From the NCBI GenBank assembly GCA_013178095.1, contig JABLXK010000002.1, forward strand, positions 248,001 through 312,000: DNA of 64,000 nucleotides, read 5' to 3'. Below are positions 17,857 to 26,116 of this stretch, one piece after another. The notes beneath the pieces were generated by a model. It was not told the origin of the DNA. It ran no database searches and was given only the letters and a program-made list of their open reading frames with translations. Each line of letters starts with the position of its first letter. Position 1 is the stretch's first letter. This DNA comes from Anaerolineae bacterium (GTDB taxonomy: Bacteria > Chloroflexota > Anaerolineae > Anaerolineales > Anaerolineaceae). Made by a program: the position numbers and the translations under genes.

Positions 17857-18981
17857 ATGACGGATATGAAACCCTTTACCCTGGAACGCTATTTTGCCCA
17901 ATATGAATTCAGCACGCGCTACCTGCTTTCCAGCTCGGACTGCGACGGGCTGCCTATGCAATCCCTGCTCGAGATGGCGGATGAAGAATGCCGCAAGCTA
18001 TGGGACGAACTGCGTATCGGGTACACTGAATCGCTGGGTCATCCGCTGCTGCGGCAAGAGATCGCCAGCCTTTATAAAGGAATCGCACCAGAAGACGTGT
18101 TGGTGATCGTGCCGGAAGAGGGTATCTACATTGCCATGCAGAGCATTTTAAAGAGAGGTGATCACGCCATTTGCACTTTTCCGGGCTACCAGTCGCTGTA
18201 CCAGGTGGCGGAAGATGCCGGCTGCGAGGTGACGCGCTGGATGCCGGAGGAGGAGCACAGCTGGCGTTTCAACCCGGAATTTCTGGAGAACAATATTCGG
18301 GATAACACGCGCCTGATCGTGTTCAACTTCCCGCACAACCCCACCGGTTCGCTGCCGACGCAGGAGGACTATGCCAGAATCCTGCAGATCGCGCGCGAAC
18401 ACAACCTGTACGTCTTTTCGGATGAAATGTACCGGCTGCTGGAACTGGACGCGGTCGAACGGCTGCCCTCGGCTTGCGAGGAATACGAAAAAGCCGTGAG
18501 CCTGTTCGGCATGTCCAAGACCTTCGGCATGGCCGGGGCGCGCATCGGTTGGCTGGCTACGCGCGACCGCGAACTCTACGGCAAGCTGGCTGCCTATAAG
18601 GACTACACCACCATTTGCAGCAGCACGCCCAGCGAGATCCTCTCGCTCATAGGGTTGCGCAACGGGGATGCAATCGTCGCGAAGCATCTGGCGCGCGTGC
18701 GGCGCAACCTGGCGCTGCTGGACGAGTTTTTCACGGCACACGCGGACTTGTTCGAGTGGGTGCGGCCGCATGCCGGCACGATCGCTTTCCCGCGCTATAA
18801 AGGGAAAGAGGGCGCCTATGCTTTATGCCAGCGGCTGGTGCGGGAAGCGGAGATCATGCTGCTGCCCTCCACAGTATATGATTACGACGACCAGCATGTA
18901 CGCGTGGGATTCGGGCGGGAAAACCTGCAGGAGGGGCTGGAGAAGTTTGATAAATTCCTGCAAACTAACCAAAGCCGATAA
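17857..18981 (+). CDS. PLP-dependent aminotransferase, class I/II
   Basis: Fold type I aminotransferase that moves an amino group between an amino acid and a 2-oxo acid using pyridoxal phosphate. The 374-residue protein has the NPTG-containing substrate-contact motif (FPHNPTGSLPT), the Asp-x-x-Tyr/Phe PLP contact (SDEMYR) and the Schiff-base Lys in GMSKTFGMAGARIGW. It lacks about 20-30 residues at the N-terminus compared with aspartate aminotransferases, which is usual for the short MalY/capreomycidine-synthase-like group. It has its own TATAAT and follows a terminator, so it is probably monocistronic. The substrate cannot be assigned; it is not next to a pathway gene. Confidence 0.85.
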   Translation: MTDMKPFTLERYFAQYEFSTRYLLSSSDCDGLPMQSLLEMADEECRKLWDELRIGYTESLGHPLLRQEIASLYKGIAPEDVLVIVPEEGIYIAMQSILKRGDHAICTFPGYQSLYQVAEDAGCEVTRWMPEEEHSWRFNPEFLENNIRDNTRLIVFNFPHNPTGSLPTQEDYARILQIAREHNLYVFSDEMYRLLELDAVERLPSACEEYEKAVSLFGMSKTFGMAGARIGWLATRDRELYGKLAAYKDYTTICSSTPSEILSLIGLRNGDAIVAKHLARVRRNLALLDEFFTAHADLFEWVRPHAGTIAFPRYKGKEGAYALCQRLVREAEIMLLPSTVYDYDDQHVRVGFGRENLQEGLEKFDKFLQTNQSR

Positions 18982-19218
18982 CGTCCAAGCATATTCAAAA
19001 AGTTTAGGAAAGTTGTTAAAAAAATAATAAGAAATATTAACCAGCGGCGGATTTTCTCTCATCAGCCTTTTGATAAATTCTCTTGATTATAGGGTAGCCA
19101 AACCAACGTGCATCCTTCCGCAACAATGGTTATATTAATAATTGCGAAGGCGGGCAAAGTCGATATATGATATATACAAGGGAATAGAAACAATCATTCG
19201 AAATACCGAGGAGAGACC

Positions 19219-20076
19219 ATGAGCGAAGAACGCAAGAAACTGACCTTGACGGGCTTGTTCAAGAAAGCAGCGGAGGGCAAACCGATCACCTGGCTGACCT
19301 GTTACGATTACCCCACGGCCTACTTTCAGGAACAGGCAGGCGTGGACATGATCCTGGTGGGCGACAGCCTGGGCATGACCATGCTGGGTTACGACAGCAC
19401 CCTGCCGGTGAGTATGGACGACATGATCCGCCACAGCCAGGCCGTGCGGCGCGGGGCGCCCAACACCTTCATCGTGGGGGATATGCCCTACATGAGCTAC
19501 CAACCCTCCAATGAAATTGCCATCAAGAACGCGGGGCGATTCATGGCGGAAGCGGGCTGCGACTGCATCAAGCTGGAAGGCGGTGAGAGCATGGTCGAGC
19601 GCATCCGCGCCATCGTGGCCGCCGGCATTCCGGTGGTGGGGCACCTGGGATTGACGCCGCAGAGCGTCAGCGCGCTGGGCGGCTTTAAGCTGCAAGGCAA
19701 GACGGCCGAGGCGGCATTGCGCATCATCGAGGACGCCAAACTGCTGGAGAAGGCCGGGGCGTTCATGGTGCTGCTGGAGATGGTGCCGGACCGCGTGTGC
19801 AAGATCATTACCGAACGGGCCAGGGACTGCCTGATCATGTCGCTGGGTTCCGGGCCGGACGCGCACGGGCAATTGCTCATTTACCACGACGCCTTCGCGC
19901 TGTATCCCAACTTCAAGCCGCGCATGGCTAAGGTGTTTGCCGACGCGGGCTCGGTCATTCGCGCGGGCCTGGAAAGCTACGTAAAAGAAGTAACCGAAAA
20001 GACGTTCCCACAGCCGGAGAACTGGTTCAAGATGGCGGACGAGGAATACGACGAGTTGGTGATGAAGCTTAAATAA
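19219..20076 (+). CDS. panB: 3-methyl-2-oxobutanoate hydroxymethyltransferase
   Basis: PanB adds a hydroxymethyl group from 5,10-methylenetetrahydrofolate to 2-oxoisovalerate, giving ketopantoate for CoA synthesis. The 285-residue TIM-barrel protein has the N-terminal ITWLTCYDYPTA, the metal-binding VGDSLGM and VGDMPYMSY regions, the catalytic KLEGG, and GHLGLTPQS. A GAGGAG Shine-Dalgarno precedes the ATG. Length is a little longer than the usual 265. Downstream, after a hairpin repeat, is an unrecognised gene on the same strand. Neither panC nor panE is adjacent, although a ketopantoate-reductase-like fragment is at the left edge of the window. Confidence 0.93.
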   Translation: MSEERKKLTLTGLFKKAAEGKPITWLTCYDYPTAYFQEQAGVDMILVGDSLGMTMLGYDSTLPVSMDDMIRHSQAVRRGAPNTFIVGDMPYMSYQPSNEIAIKNAGRFMAEAGCDCIKLEGGESMVERIRAIVAAGIPVVGHLGLTPQSVSALGGFKLQGKTAEAALRIIEDAKLLEKAGAFMVLLEMVPDRVCKIITERARDCLIMSLGSGPDAHGQLLIYHDAFALYPNFKPRMAKVFADAGSVIRAGLESYVKEVTEKTFPQPENWFKMADEEYDELVMKLK

Positions 20077-20123
20077 CGCTCCACCATTACAAGGCCTGTT
20101 GCCGCTATCGGTGGTTTATCTCC

Positions 20124-20155
20124 CCCCGCCCCTTCGACAAGCTCAGGGAGCGGGG
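20124..20155. repeat. Dispersed hairpin repeat, TTCGACAAGCTCA core
   Basis: Complementary arms (CCCCGC-C-CCT and AGGG-A-GCGGGG) enclose the core TTCGACAAGCTC. The same core with different but again self-complementary arms recurs at 40.7-41.1 kb and 53.8-53.95 kb. It lies between panB and the next gene and may end or attenuate transcription, but has no T run. Confidence 0.7.
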
Positions 20156-20185
20156 CTCTTAAGGATGATAACAATGGAGGAATGA

Positions 20186-21463
20186 ATGGACGATTTGCAG
20201 AAACGGCTGGAAATCCCGGCATCCCAACTGGGAGCAGTCAATCAGGTGCTGCTGGACCCGCACAGCCAGGTGATGAAGGACTTCATGGACCTGGTGGCCA
20301 GGTACGGTACGCCGGAGGAGATCAACCGCAAGCACAAAGAATCGCGCAAGCTGGAGAACCTCTACAAGCTGGTGCAGGAGCGCGCGCCAGCCTACATAAA
20401 GGACCTGGACTGGCTGATCGACCAGCGGAACAGGTGCGCTTTCATCTCCGTCGCAGATTATCGCAAGCAAATCCTGGGGGAAAAAGCCGCAGCGACGCAA
20501 TTCAAGGACGAGTACGCGGTCACGCTGGAAGTCTCGGCGTTGCAATACTTCCCCTGGATCCGCCCCATGGCGGAGCAGGCCATCGCCGAGCGCACGCTGG
20601 TGCCGGGCCGCTTCATCGCCGTGCGCAAGATGAAGGAATCGGAGAGCGACGGCGACCTGCCGGCCATCGTAGCGGCACTGGACATCATGGGCGCGTCCTT
20701 CGTGGAGACGCTGGATACCAAGGGCACGGACGGCTCCAACCCGCACCTGGGCGGGCCGGCCACCATCACCGGCTACTTCGGCGGCATCGGGCAGCCTAAC
20801 GAGCACGCTCTGGCCTACATCGACGAATTTCTGTATTACTACACCCATTACGGCGTGCAGCATGTGCTTAATTTCAACGCGGGCACCATCCTGCTGGGCT
20901 TCATGCTCTACAAGCTGGGCGTGGACATCCAGTTCAAGATCTCGGTGTTCTTCGGCTCGGACAACCCCTACCACGCGCTGTGGATCATGGCCATGGCCAA
21001 ACTGTTCAGCCGCCCGGACGGCAGCTCACCGCTGATCGGCTTCAACTGGTCCAACTCCATCGACAATAAAACCATGGATCTGACTGCCGAGTTCCGCAAA
21101 GCGCTGGGCTTCGAGCAGGTGATCCGCTTCGAGCACCACATCACCGAGACGCAGAAGAGCATCATCATCCAGCCCTACGACCGGCTGGAGGAGTTGATTG
21201 AGGCGGCCGACCATGTGGCCAACATCGCCGCCAAGCACGAGGGCGGCGTGCCGGAAGTGGACGCGGCGCGAGCGCATCCCTCGGATATCCTGGATTACTT
21301 CCGCGACAAGGAAGAGGTGATTGCCAGCGGCGACTGGGATGCGCTGCAAATCAATTTCATGGACAAGGTGGCGGCGGCCAACCGCAGCGCGCAGGCGCTG
21401 ACCGAACACGGCCTGAGCTTCATCGCAGCGAGGAATTTGCATAAGCAAAATTTGAATAAGTAG
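20186..21463 (+). CDS. Conserved-looking protein of unknown function (425 residues)
   Basis: I do not recognise this protein. It is soluble, with no signal peptide or membrane helix, and looks like an enzyme: conserved-looking Gly- and acid-rich stretches include VETLDTKGTDGSN, GGPATITGYFGGIGQPNEH and FNAGTILLGFMLYKLGVD. The alternating hydrophobic strands and helices suggest an alpha/beta barrel, but this is a guess. GGAGG lies 5 nt before the ATG at 20186, which decides the start. Codon use matches the GC-rich neighbours. It follows panB by 109 nt with a hairpin repeat between, so linkage to pantothenate synthesis is only positional. The window offers no paralogue. Confidence 0.7.
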   Translation: MDDLQKRLEIPASQLGAVNQVLLDPHSQVMKDFMDLVARYGTPEEINRKHKESRKLENLYKLVQERAPAYIKDLDWLIDQRNRCAFISVADYRKQILGEKAAATQFKDEYAVTLEVSALQYFPWIRPMAEQAIAERTLVPGRFIAVRKMKESESDGDLPAIVAALDIMGASFVETLDTKGTDGSNPHLGGPATITGYFGGIGQPNEHALAYIDEFLYYYTHYGVQHVLNFNAGTILLGFMLYKLGVDIQFKISVFFGSDNPYHALWIMAMAKLFSRPDGSSPLIGFNWSNSIDNKTMDLTAEFRKALGFEQVIRFEHHITETQKSIIIQPYDRLEELIEAADHVANIAAKHEGGVPEVDAARAHPSDILDYFRDKEEVIASGDWDALQINFMDKVAAANRSAQALTEHGLSFIAARNLHKQNLNK

Positions 21464-21672
21464 AAACACTGCAAAGTGTTCTACTGTCGATGTGTGATTA
21501 TTTTCCGGGATTGTCTGCGGAAGCGGAAGACACCGGTATGCGAAGTTAGGAAGCTTCCAGCGACCATAACGGAGAGTAAACTTCCTGCTCAGAAATAGAT
21601 GAACAATTCCTCAACAATTTACAGGATTTGCGGTATTCATCTTTGCTTTTCTTTCTATAAAAAAACTCCTGC

Positions 21673-22818
21673 CTATTGTTTTCTTTCTATCCAGCTAAAA
21701 ATATAATCAAGAACGAGGCCTATATTACCGACTTGGCAGTGGTGGGAGGCACTCTCTTCTGACGTAAAAATCCTGCCTTCAACGGATTTTGCCGATGTAA
21801 GCGCTCGCTTCTGTTGATCAAAGAAAACGGTATAAATATCTTCAGACCCTGCGAGGAGGAGCACATCTTGGCGAATTTTGCTCGAAAGGTCTCTCGTATT
21901 GTATGCTTTGATATGATTCAGATACTGGGGTAGATTTTGGACACCAAATACATGGCAGCCATGCTCTAAAAGCCACCTGGCAAAATAATTTTGATTAGCT
22001 TTTTTTTCAATGATTGACCAGAGAAAACATTTTTCATGTTTGAGTAAAAGATCTATAAAAATGCGTGATAACGAAGTACTTTTTGACATAAACGATGCGT
22101 AAAAATCATATATGATATCGTATAGTACGACACGTTTTATTCTTAGCTCGAAGGCTGCAGCTCTGGCAGCAAGATAACCACCAAGCGAAATGCCAATCAG
22201 GGTTACATTCTCGAGCCCAAAATAATCTAAAACAGGAGATGTACAATTTTCCCAATCCGGAGTCATTTTTATGCCACATCGGTTTAGGACTTCCCCCTGT
22301 CCAAAACCTTCAAACAGGTACACATCAAAACCGCGCTCGTATGCATAGGAGAGCATAGGTACAAATTCCTGGATAAAAGAATCATAGCCGCCATGGATTA
22401 CGACTGATCCCCTGGAGTTATTTTTATGTTTTTTATAGATGACTGGAAAATAACCGGTTTCATAAGGAATACGTACATATTCAAACGCTTCATTTTTATA
22501 AGCAAGCTCATAAGCTGACATACATTTTTCATATAAGCTAATTGTTAATAATTCTCCGTTTTCATCTCTGGTATCCCCCAAAGCAAAAAATTGGGTGGCA
22601 CGCAGATAGGTTGCACAAGCCAACATATTGCCGTTCTTTTGCGCCTGATCAGCAAGATCATGAAAAACTTTGATCCAGTCTTCGAAATTGTGAATTCTCT
22701 TTCCCGCCGCGATCATCTCATCATAACTAATAAATCCAAAGGAATACCAGCGATTCATTTGAAAGTTGAAAATGCTGTTTTCGTTAAAATTAAAATAACC
22801 AACCGGAAATGTTTTCAT
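21673..22818 (-). CDS. Alpha/beta hydrolase
   Basis: A 381-residue serine hydrolase, probably an esterase or peptidase acting in the cytoplasm. The nucleophile elbow is GISLGG (LIGISLGGYLAARAA), the acid is likely in LLLAGSEDIY and the His in ESASHHCQVGN near the C-terminus, giving the Ser-Asp-His order. The roughly 140 N-terminal residues form a helical cap before the core. The ATG overlaps the stop of the upstream TetR gene by 4 nt, so the pair is translationally coupled and the regulator probably controls it. The region is much poorer in GC than its neighbours, which suggests transfer. Its substrate is unknown. Confidence 0.85.
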   Translation of the reverse strand: MKTFPVGYFNFNENSIFNFQMNRWYSFGFISYDEMIAAGKRIHNFEDWIKVFHDLADQAQKNGNMLACATYLRATQFFALGDTRDENGELLTISLYEKCMSAYELAYKNEAFEYVRIPYETGYFPVIYKKHKNNSRGSVVIHGGYDSFIQEFVPMLSYAYERGFDVYLFEGFGQGEVLNRCGIKMTPDWENCTSPVLDYFGLENVTLIGISLGGYLAARAAAFELRIKRVVLYDIIYDFYASFMSKSTSLSRIFIDLLLKHEKCFLWSIIEKKANQNYFARWLLEHGCHVFGVQNLPQYLNHIKAYNTRDLSSKIRQDVLLLAGSEDIYTVFFDQQKRALTSAKSVEGRIFTSEESASHHCQVGNIGLVLDYIFSWIERKQ

Positions 22819-23420
22819 CTTAATTCCTCCTGTTTGATTCCTAAAGTGTGTATAAAAAATAATTTTGCAGTTGCGCGAATTTCATTGATTTCAACCTGCG
22901 ACAACTTTGCTAACTGTTTTTGATGCAAGATACCTGAAATTCCAGAAAGAAGAAAAGAAGAAAGATCTTTTGAAGGTAATCTTAAGGGATTAGTAGCTAT
23001 TCCTGTTTTGATAACATAAGCAACCATTTTTTCTACTGTTGGGAGTATGGCAAGAAGGGTCCGTTGATGTAATGCTATTGCAATACTCCAATGGAGATGT
23101 TCACTGCCAAGTTTGTTAAAATTCAGGATTGAATGTTCTGCCAAATTGAGTAGAGTATTAAGTTGTTCTGAAATACTCAAGGATTCATCTGCAGCAGTAG
23201 AAAAATCCTCTGCATATTGTTTTAAATATAAATCGACGGCTGCTTCAAATATCTCATTTTTGGAATGAAAATAATGATAAAACATGCCGACTTCGCCGTT
23301 TACAGAATCCAAAATACTCCTGACAGAAGTATTTTCATATCCATTGGCAATAAATAATTTTAGGGCAGCTGCGATGAGTTCGTCTTTTTTTCCACCACTA
23401 AGAACGGCTTTTCTTGCCAT
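22815..23420 (-). CDS. TetR-family transcriptional regulator
   Basis: About 201 residues with an N-terminal helix-turn-helix: KKDELIAAALKLFIANGYENTSVRSIL, then a recognition region ending MFYHYFHSKNEIF, which is the classic TetR pattern. The C-terminal part is the usual helical ligand and dimer domain. The start at 23420 is preferred over 23435 because GGAG lies 9 nt before it. It is the first gene of an operon with the alpha/beta hydrolase. A perfect 9-bp inverted repeat 107 nt upstream (23527-23545) is a likely operator, and a good sigma-70 promoter lies between (23473-23501). It probably represses its own operon until a small ligand binds. Confidence 0.9.
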   Translation of the reverse strand: MARKAVLSGGKKDELIAAALKLFIANGYENTSVRSILDSVNGEVGMFYHYFHSKNEIFEAAVDLYLKQYAEDFSTAADESLSISEQLNTLLNLAEHSILNFNKLGSEHLHWSIAIALHQRTLLAILPTVEKMVAYVIKTGIATNPLRLPSKDLSSFLLSGISGILHQKQLAKLSQVEINEIRATAKLFFIHTLGIKQEELR

Positions 23421-23472
23421 AAGAAAAATCTCCATGAAAAATAATAAACAGAATAATGTTCTCTTAATTTGA

Positions 23473-23501
23473 TTTATACATCCTTAATCAACAATTGTCA
23501 A
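23473..23501 (-). promoter_or_regulatory. Sigma-70 promoter of the TetR/hydrolase operon
   Basis: On the minus strand TTGACA (23501-23496) and TATAAA (23478-23473) are separated by exactly 17 nt. Transcription would begin near 23466, about 45 nt before the regulator start. This is one of the best consensus promoters in the window. Confidence 0.75.
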
Positions 23502-23526
23502 TAAAGCAAAAGAAAATTTCACCATT

Positions 23527-23545
23527 ATTTTGACTCAGTCAAAAT
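23527..23545. promoter_or_regulatory. Likely TetR operator
   Basis: ATTTTGACT and AGTCAAAAT form a perfect 9-bp inverted repeat around one central base. It sits about 25 bp upstream of the -35 box of the TetR/hydrolase operon. The TTGACT/AGTCAA half-site resembles operators of AcrR/TetR-type regulators. Binding there could repress this operon or act on a divergent transcript. Confidence 0.55.
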
Positions 23546-23898
23546 GGAAAAAGCTATGGATTATTTAGAAAAAATCGACGAGATGAAAATTAGAAAATCA
23601 ACGTTTTGCCAGGGATTATAAGAAAGATAAAAATTTGGAATTATTAATAATCAGATTTTTACATGATTCTTTGGGTGGAAGGAAAAGGCATGTGGGAGTG
23701 ATTCGCGGGAACAAATAACACAAATGCTCGCAGCGAGGGCATCTCAAACAGTGTCTGCAAAGGGGAGCAAATCTCCATTCTCCGAAGCATGTGCTATCTG
23801 TCGAGCCAATATGTGAGAAAAAAATAATCAAGTGATGGGATTGATTACGAGTGAGAATGCCACAGCCGCTTCGCGGCTTCGCGATGACAATAAAAAAA

Positions 23899-23914
23899 AG
23901 TCGGGGCGGGAGGA
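23899..23914. repeat. Copy 1 of the tRNA-Pro 3' end (att-like)
   Basis: GTCGGGGCGGGAGGAT matches 15 of 16 bases of the 3' end of the tRNA-Pro gene at 24073-24088 (acceptor strand plus half of the T stem). It lies in the gene-free stretch. Confidence 0.5.
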
Positions 23915-23990
23915 TCGCGGAGCATCCTCGAGCGCTCTCATGAAATTTATTTCATTGAAAAAGAATCCTCATCAAGAAATGGAGATTCTT

Positions 23991-24006
23991 GTCGGGGCGA
24001 GAGGAT
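23991..24006. repeat. Copy 2 of the tRNA-Pro 3' end (att-like)
   Basis: GTCGGGGCGAGAGGAT is identical over 16 bases to 24073-24088, the 3' end of the tRNA-Pro gene. Similarity stops inside the T arm, as at many integrase crossover sites. It is 82 bp from the tRNA copy. Confidence 0.6.
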
Positions 24007-24034
24007 ATGCGACGTGAAACGGAGTCCAACCTCA

Positions 24035-24063
24035 TAAAAAAAAGACACCTCGAAAAAGGTGCC
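24035..24063 (-). terminator. Terminator of tRNA-Pro
   Basis: On the minus strand GGCACCT pairs with AGGTGTC (one G-U pair) around a short T/C/G loop and is followed by eight T residues. It starts 10 nt past the tRNA 3' end. Confidence 0.75.
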
Positions 24064-24072
24064 TGATAGTCT

Positions 24073-24149
<77 letters not shown>

Positions 24150-24206
24150 AGAACGACCGTTATTATATCATTTTCTTGTGTAAGTCAACGCAAATTCCTT
24201 AAATAA

Positions 24207-24938
24207 TCACAAAGGGATTTTTCCGATGGCGTAGTGCACCGGCACGTGCAATATGCGGCTTCCGCTTTTCCAAGCGGCCACATCCAGCTCCCGCCAGCGA
24301 TCCAATTCCGCTTGACTGAGTCTTCCTTGCAGGTCGGCGGCCAGCACCTGCCATTCCTGCGCAGGGTCGGGCACGCCTTGTCCTAAAATACCGCTCTCGA
24401 TAATGGATAATCCCGCCTGCCGGTAGAGATCGGGCAGGCGCGCGCCGATCAAGGGATTGGCGCCCTGGCGCTGCAGGGCTTGCGTCTGAAGCTCGCCCAG
24501 CAGTTTCAATTCCGGCGGTTCATCCACGCGCGCACCGTAATCCGGTTCGGCCAGCGCCAACAGACAGCCGCCGGGGCGCGCCACGCGCTTCATTTCCCGC
24601 AGGGCGGCCAGGGGATCAGCCACCCACAGCAGGAAGAAATGGCACAGGCAGGCGTCGAAGCAGCCGGAAGCAAAGGGCAGGTTCAGCCCATCCGCGCAGG
24701 TTCTAATATTGGAGCCGGGGATTTCCGATAAAGAGGGCAGGTCGATATCAGCGCCGGCCAGGTGTGTATACCCGTCCGCGGATAAAGCTTCTAGCAATGC
24801 GCCATACCCGCAGCCGACGTCCAGCAAGCGTACGTCTTTAGGCAGCCCGCAGCGCGCCAGCGCATAGCGGCGCAGCTCACCGGTCCAGCCGACTTGGCTG
24901 CGGTAGCGCGCGCTCCAGAAAGATCGGTCTTTTTTCAA
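24207..24938 (-). CDS. Class I SAM-dependent methyltransferase
   Basis: A 243-residue soluble methyltransferase of the UbiE/Methyltransf_11 type. The SAM-binding motif I is LLDVGCGYGALLEAL (residues about 39-53), with the acid of motif II in GADID and a motif-IV-like stretch FDACLCHFFLLWVADPLAALREM. It is the last gene of a five-gene minus-strand operon, only 7 nt downstream of the degenerate radical SAM gene, so it probably acts in the same process. A role in methylating the product of the radical SAM step, such as the Cys-rich tail, is possible but unproven; a small-molecule substrate is equally possible. Its end faces the tRNA-Pro gene. Confidence 0.85.
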   Translation of the reverse strand: MKKDRSFWSARYRSQVGWTGELRRYALARCGLPKDVRLLDVGCGYGALLEALSADGYTHLAGADIDLPSLSEIPGSNIRTCADGLNLPFASGCFDACLCHFFLLWVADPLAALREMKRVARPGGCLLALAEPDYGARVDEPPELKLLGELQTQALQRQGANPLIGARLPDLYRQAGLSIIESGILGQGVPDPAQEWQVLAADLQGRLSQAELDRWRELDVAAWKSGSRILHVPVHYAIGKIPL

Positions 24939-24945
24939 GAATCGT

Positions 24946-26103
24946 TTAGCGGCGTTTCCAAATCTTACGCCAGGGATCGGTCAGGAGATTGCCGAGCACG
25001 CGATTGACGCCCTGGGCGGGCAGCACGTCGCCGTCCGGTTCGACATACAACCAGGCTTTGCCGGCGCCCTGCGGTACTTCTTCACCGGCCAGCTCCAATG
25101 CTGCGGGATGGAAGGCGGAATAAGGAACGGGCAGGTCCCAGACCTGGGTCAACCCCAGCTCGGCGGCTTTGTGGCCGGCTTTGGCTAGTTCGTCTCCCAG
25201 CCCGCTCTCCGAAGCGGAAAGCGAGATGTTTTTCACGCCGGTTTTGGCGATCTTTTCCAGCAATTTGGCGAAGTTCTTGCAGTTTTCGTGCGTCAGGGTG
25301 GCGTGCACGCTGACGGCGATATCCAGCGGCATAAGCACCTTGAGCGCGTTCCAAAAACGTTTTTCACCGTCATCCGCCAGCAGCAGGATGTGGTCCAGGC
25401 CGCGCTTCAGCAGCTCCTGGGTGTATTTCTTTTCGGCCAGCTTGTGGCCGTCGGTAAGCAGCCCGCTGACCAGCCCTAACTTCTCGGCTTCAGAGACCAG
25501 TTCAGGCAAGTCCTCGCGCAGGGTGGGCTCGCCGCCGGTGAAGATCACGTGCGGGATACCGGCTTCCCAGGCGTTTTTCAGCAAGGTTTTCCACTCCTCC
25601 GTGGTCAGCTCGCGGCTGACGCGTTCAGTGGGGGCGACCGAGGTGGCCGTGCCTTCGGAAACGCGGTAGGTCAGGGCGCAATCCAGGCGATAAGGCGCGG
25701 AAAGTTTCTGCGAATAAGGCGCTACACGCTCCGCGTCGAGGAAGGTGTCCGGGTCGACGTCCTGGCTGCTCACCAACATTTCGATCTTGCCCAGGAATTC
25801 GTCCTGATCTTTTTGCGCGATTTCCAGAGGGATTTTGTAGCGCTCGGCCACGGTCGCGGCTGAAGCGGATTTATCCTTGCCCTGCATCAAGTGATAGGCA
25901 AATTCCGCTGCAGTCTGGTTGAGGTGCAGCACCGTGTGGGCATTGATGATCAAGATACCGCTGCCGTCCGCCTCGACCCGCAGGTGCAGTTTATAAGGCA
26001 GCGCCGATTCGGGGGGAGCCTGGTAGAGGTAGATCCCGGCCGGTATGCTAACCGGGGCGTTGTAGAAACTATCGAAAAAGTTCTCAATTTTCTTGAACAT
26101 CAT
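24946..26103 (-). CDS. Radical SAM-like protein without the Fe-S cysteines, with PqqD-like N-domain
   Basis: A 385-residue paralogue of the enzyme encoded just upstream. Residues about 36-75 (YKLHLRVEADGSGILIINAH onward) form a PqqD-like domain of the kind that binds leader or target peptides. The radical SAM barrel follows and keeps the SAM-contact motif FTGGEPTLRED (residues about 188-198). Where the sister has YRCNNRCLHC, this protein has YRVSEGTATS, so all three cluster cysteines are gone; the C-terminal SPASM cysteines are gone too, although the VEPDG region remains. The fold therefore looks intact but cannot hold a 4Fe-4S cluster. A GGAGG Shine-Dalgarno precedes the ATG, 13 nt after the sister's stop. 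I infer a scaffold or partner role in a heteromeric complex. Confidence 0.85.
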   Translation of the reverse strand: MMFKKIENFFDSFYNAPVSIPAGIYLYQAPPESALPYKLHLRVEADGSGILIINAHTVLHLNQTAAEFAYHLMQGKDKSASAATVAERYKIPLEIAQKDQDEFLGKIEMLVSSQDVDPDTFLDAERVAPYSQKLSAPYRLDCALTYRVSEGTATSVAPTERVSRELTTEEWKTLLKNAWEAGIPHVIFTGGEPTLREDLPELVSEAEKLGLVSGLLTDGHKLAEKKYTQELLKRGLDHILLLADDGEKRFWNALKVLMPLDIAVSVHATLTHENCKNFAKLLEKIAKTGVKNISLSASESGLGDELAKAGHKAAELGLTQVWDLPVPYSAFHPAALELAGEEVPQGAGKAWLYVEPDGDVLPAQGVNRVLGNLLTDPWRKIWKRR

Positions 26104-26116
26104 TCCTCCTCATGTC

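Larger units (their letters stand above)
23546..24034. other. Gene-free AT-rich stretch
   Basis: No credible coding region is seen on either strand. The stretch contains an imperfect GC-rich hairpin (CAGCCGCTTCGCGGCTTCG, near 23862) and two copies of the tRNA-Pro 3' end (annotated separately). It joins the AT-rich TetR/hydrolase patch to the tRNA-Pro gene and looks like the worn edge of an integrated element. Confidence 0.5.

Noticed and set aside
20182..20799. An overlapping 205-codon frame inside the 425-residue gene
   Set aside because: It starts 4 nt earlier in another frame, is Gly/Arg-rich and ends mid-gene; the frame from 20186 is longer and better formed.
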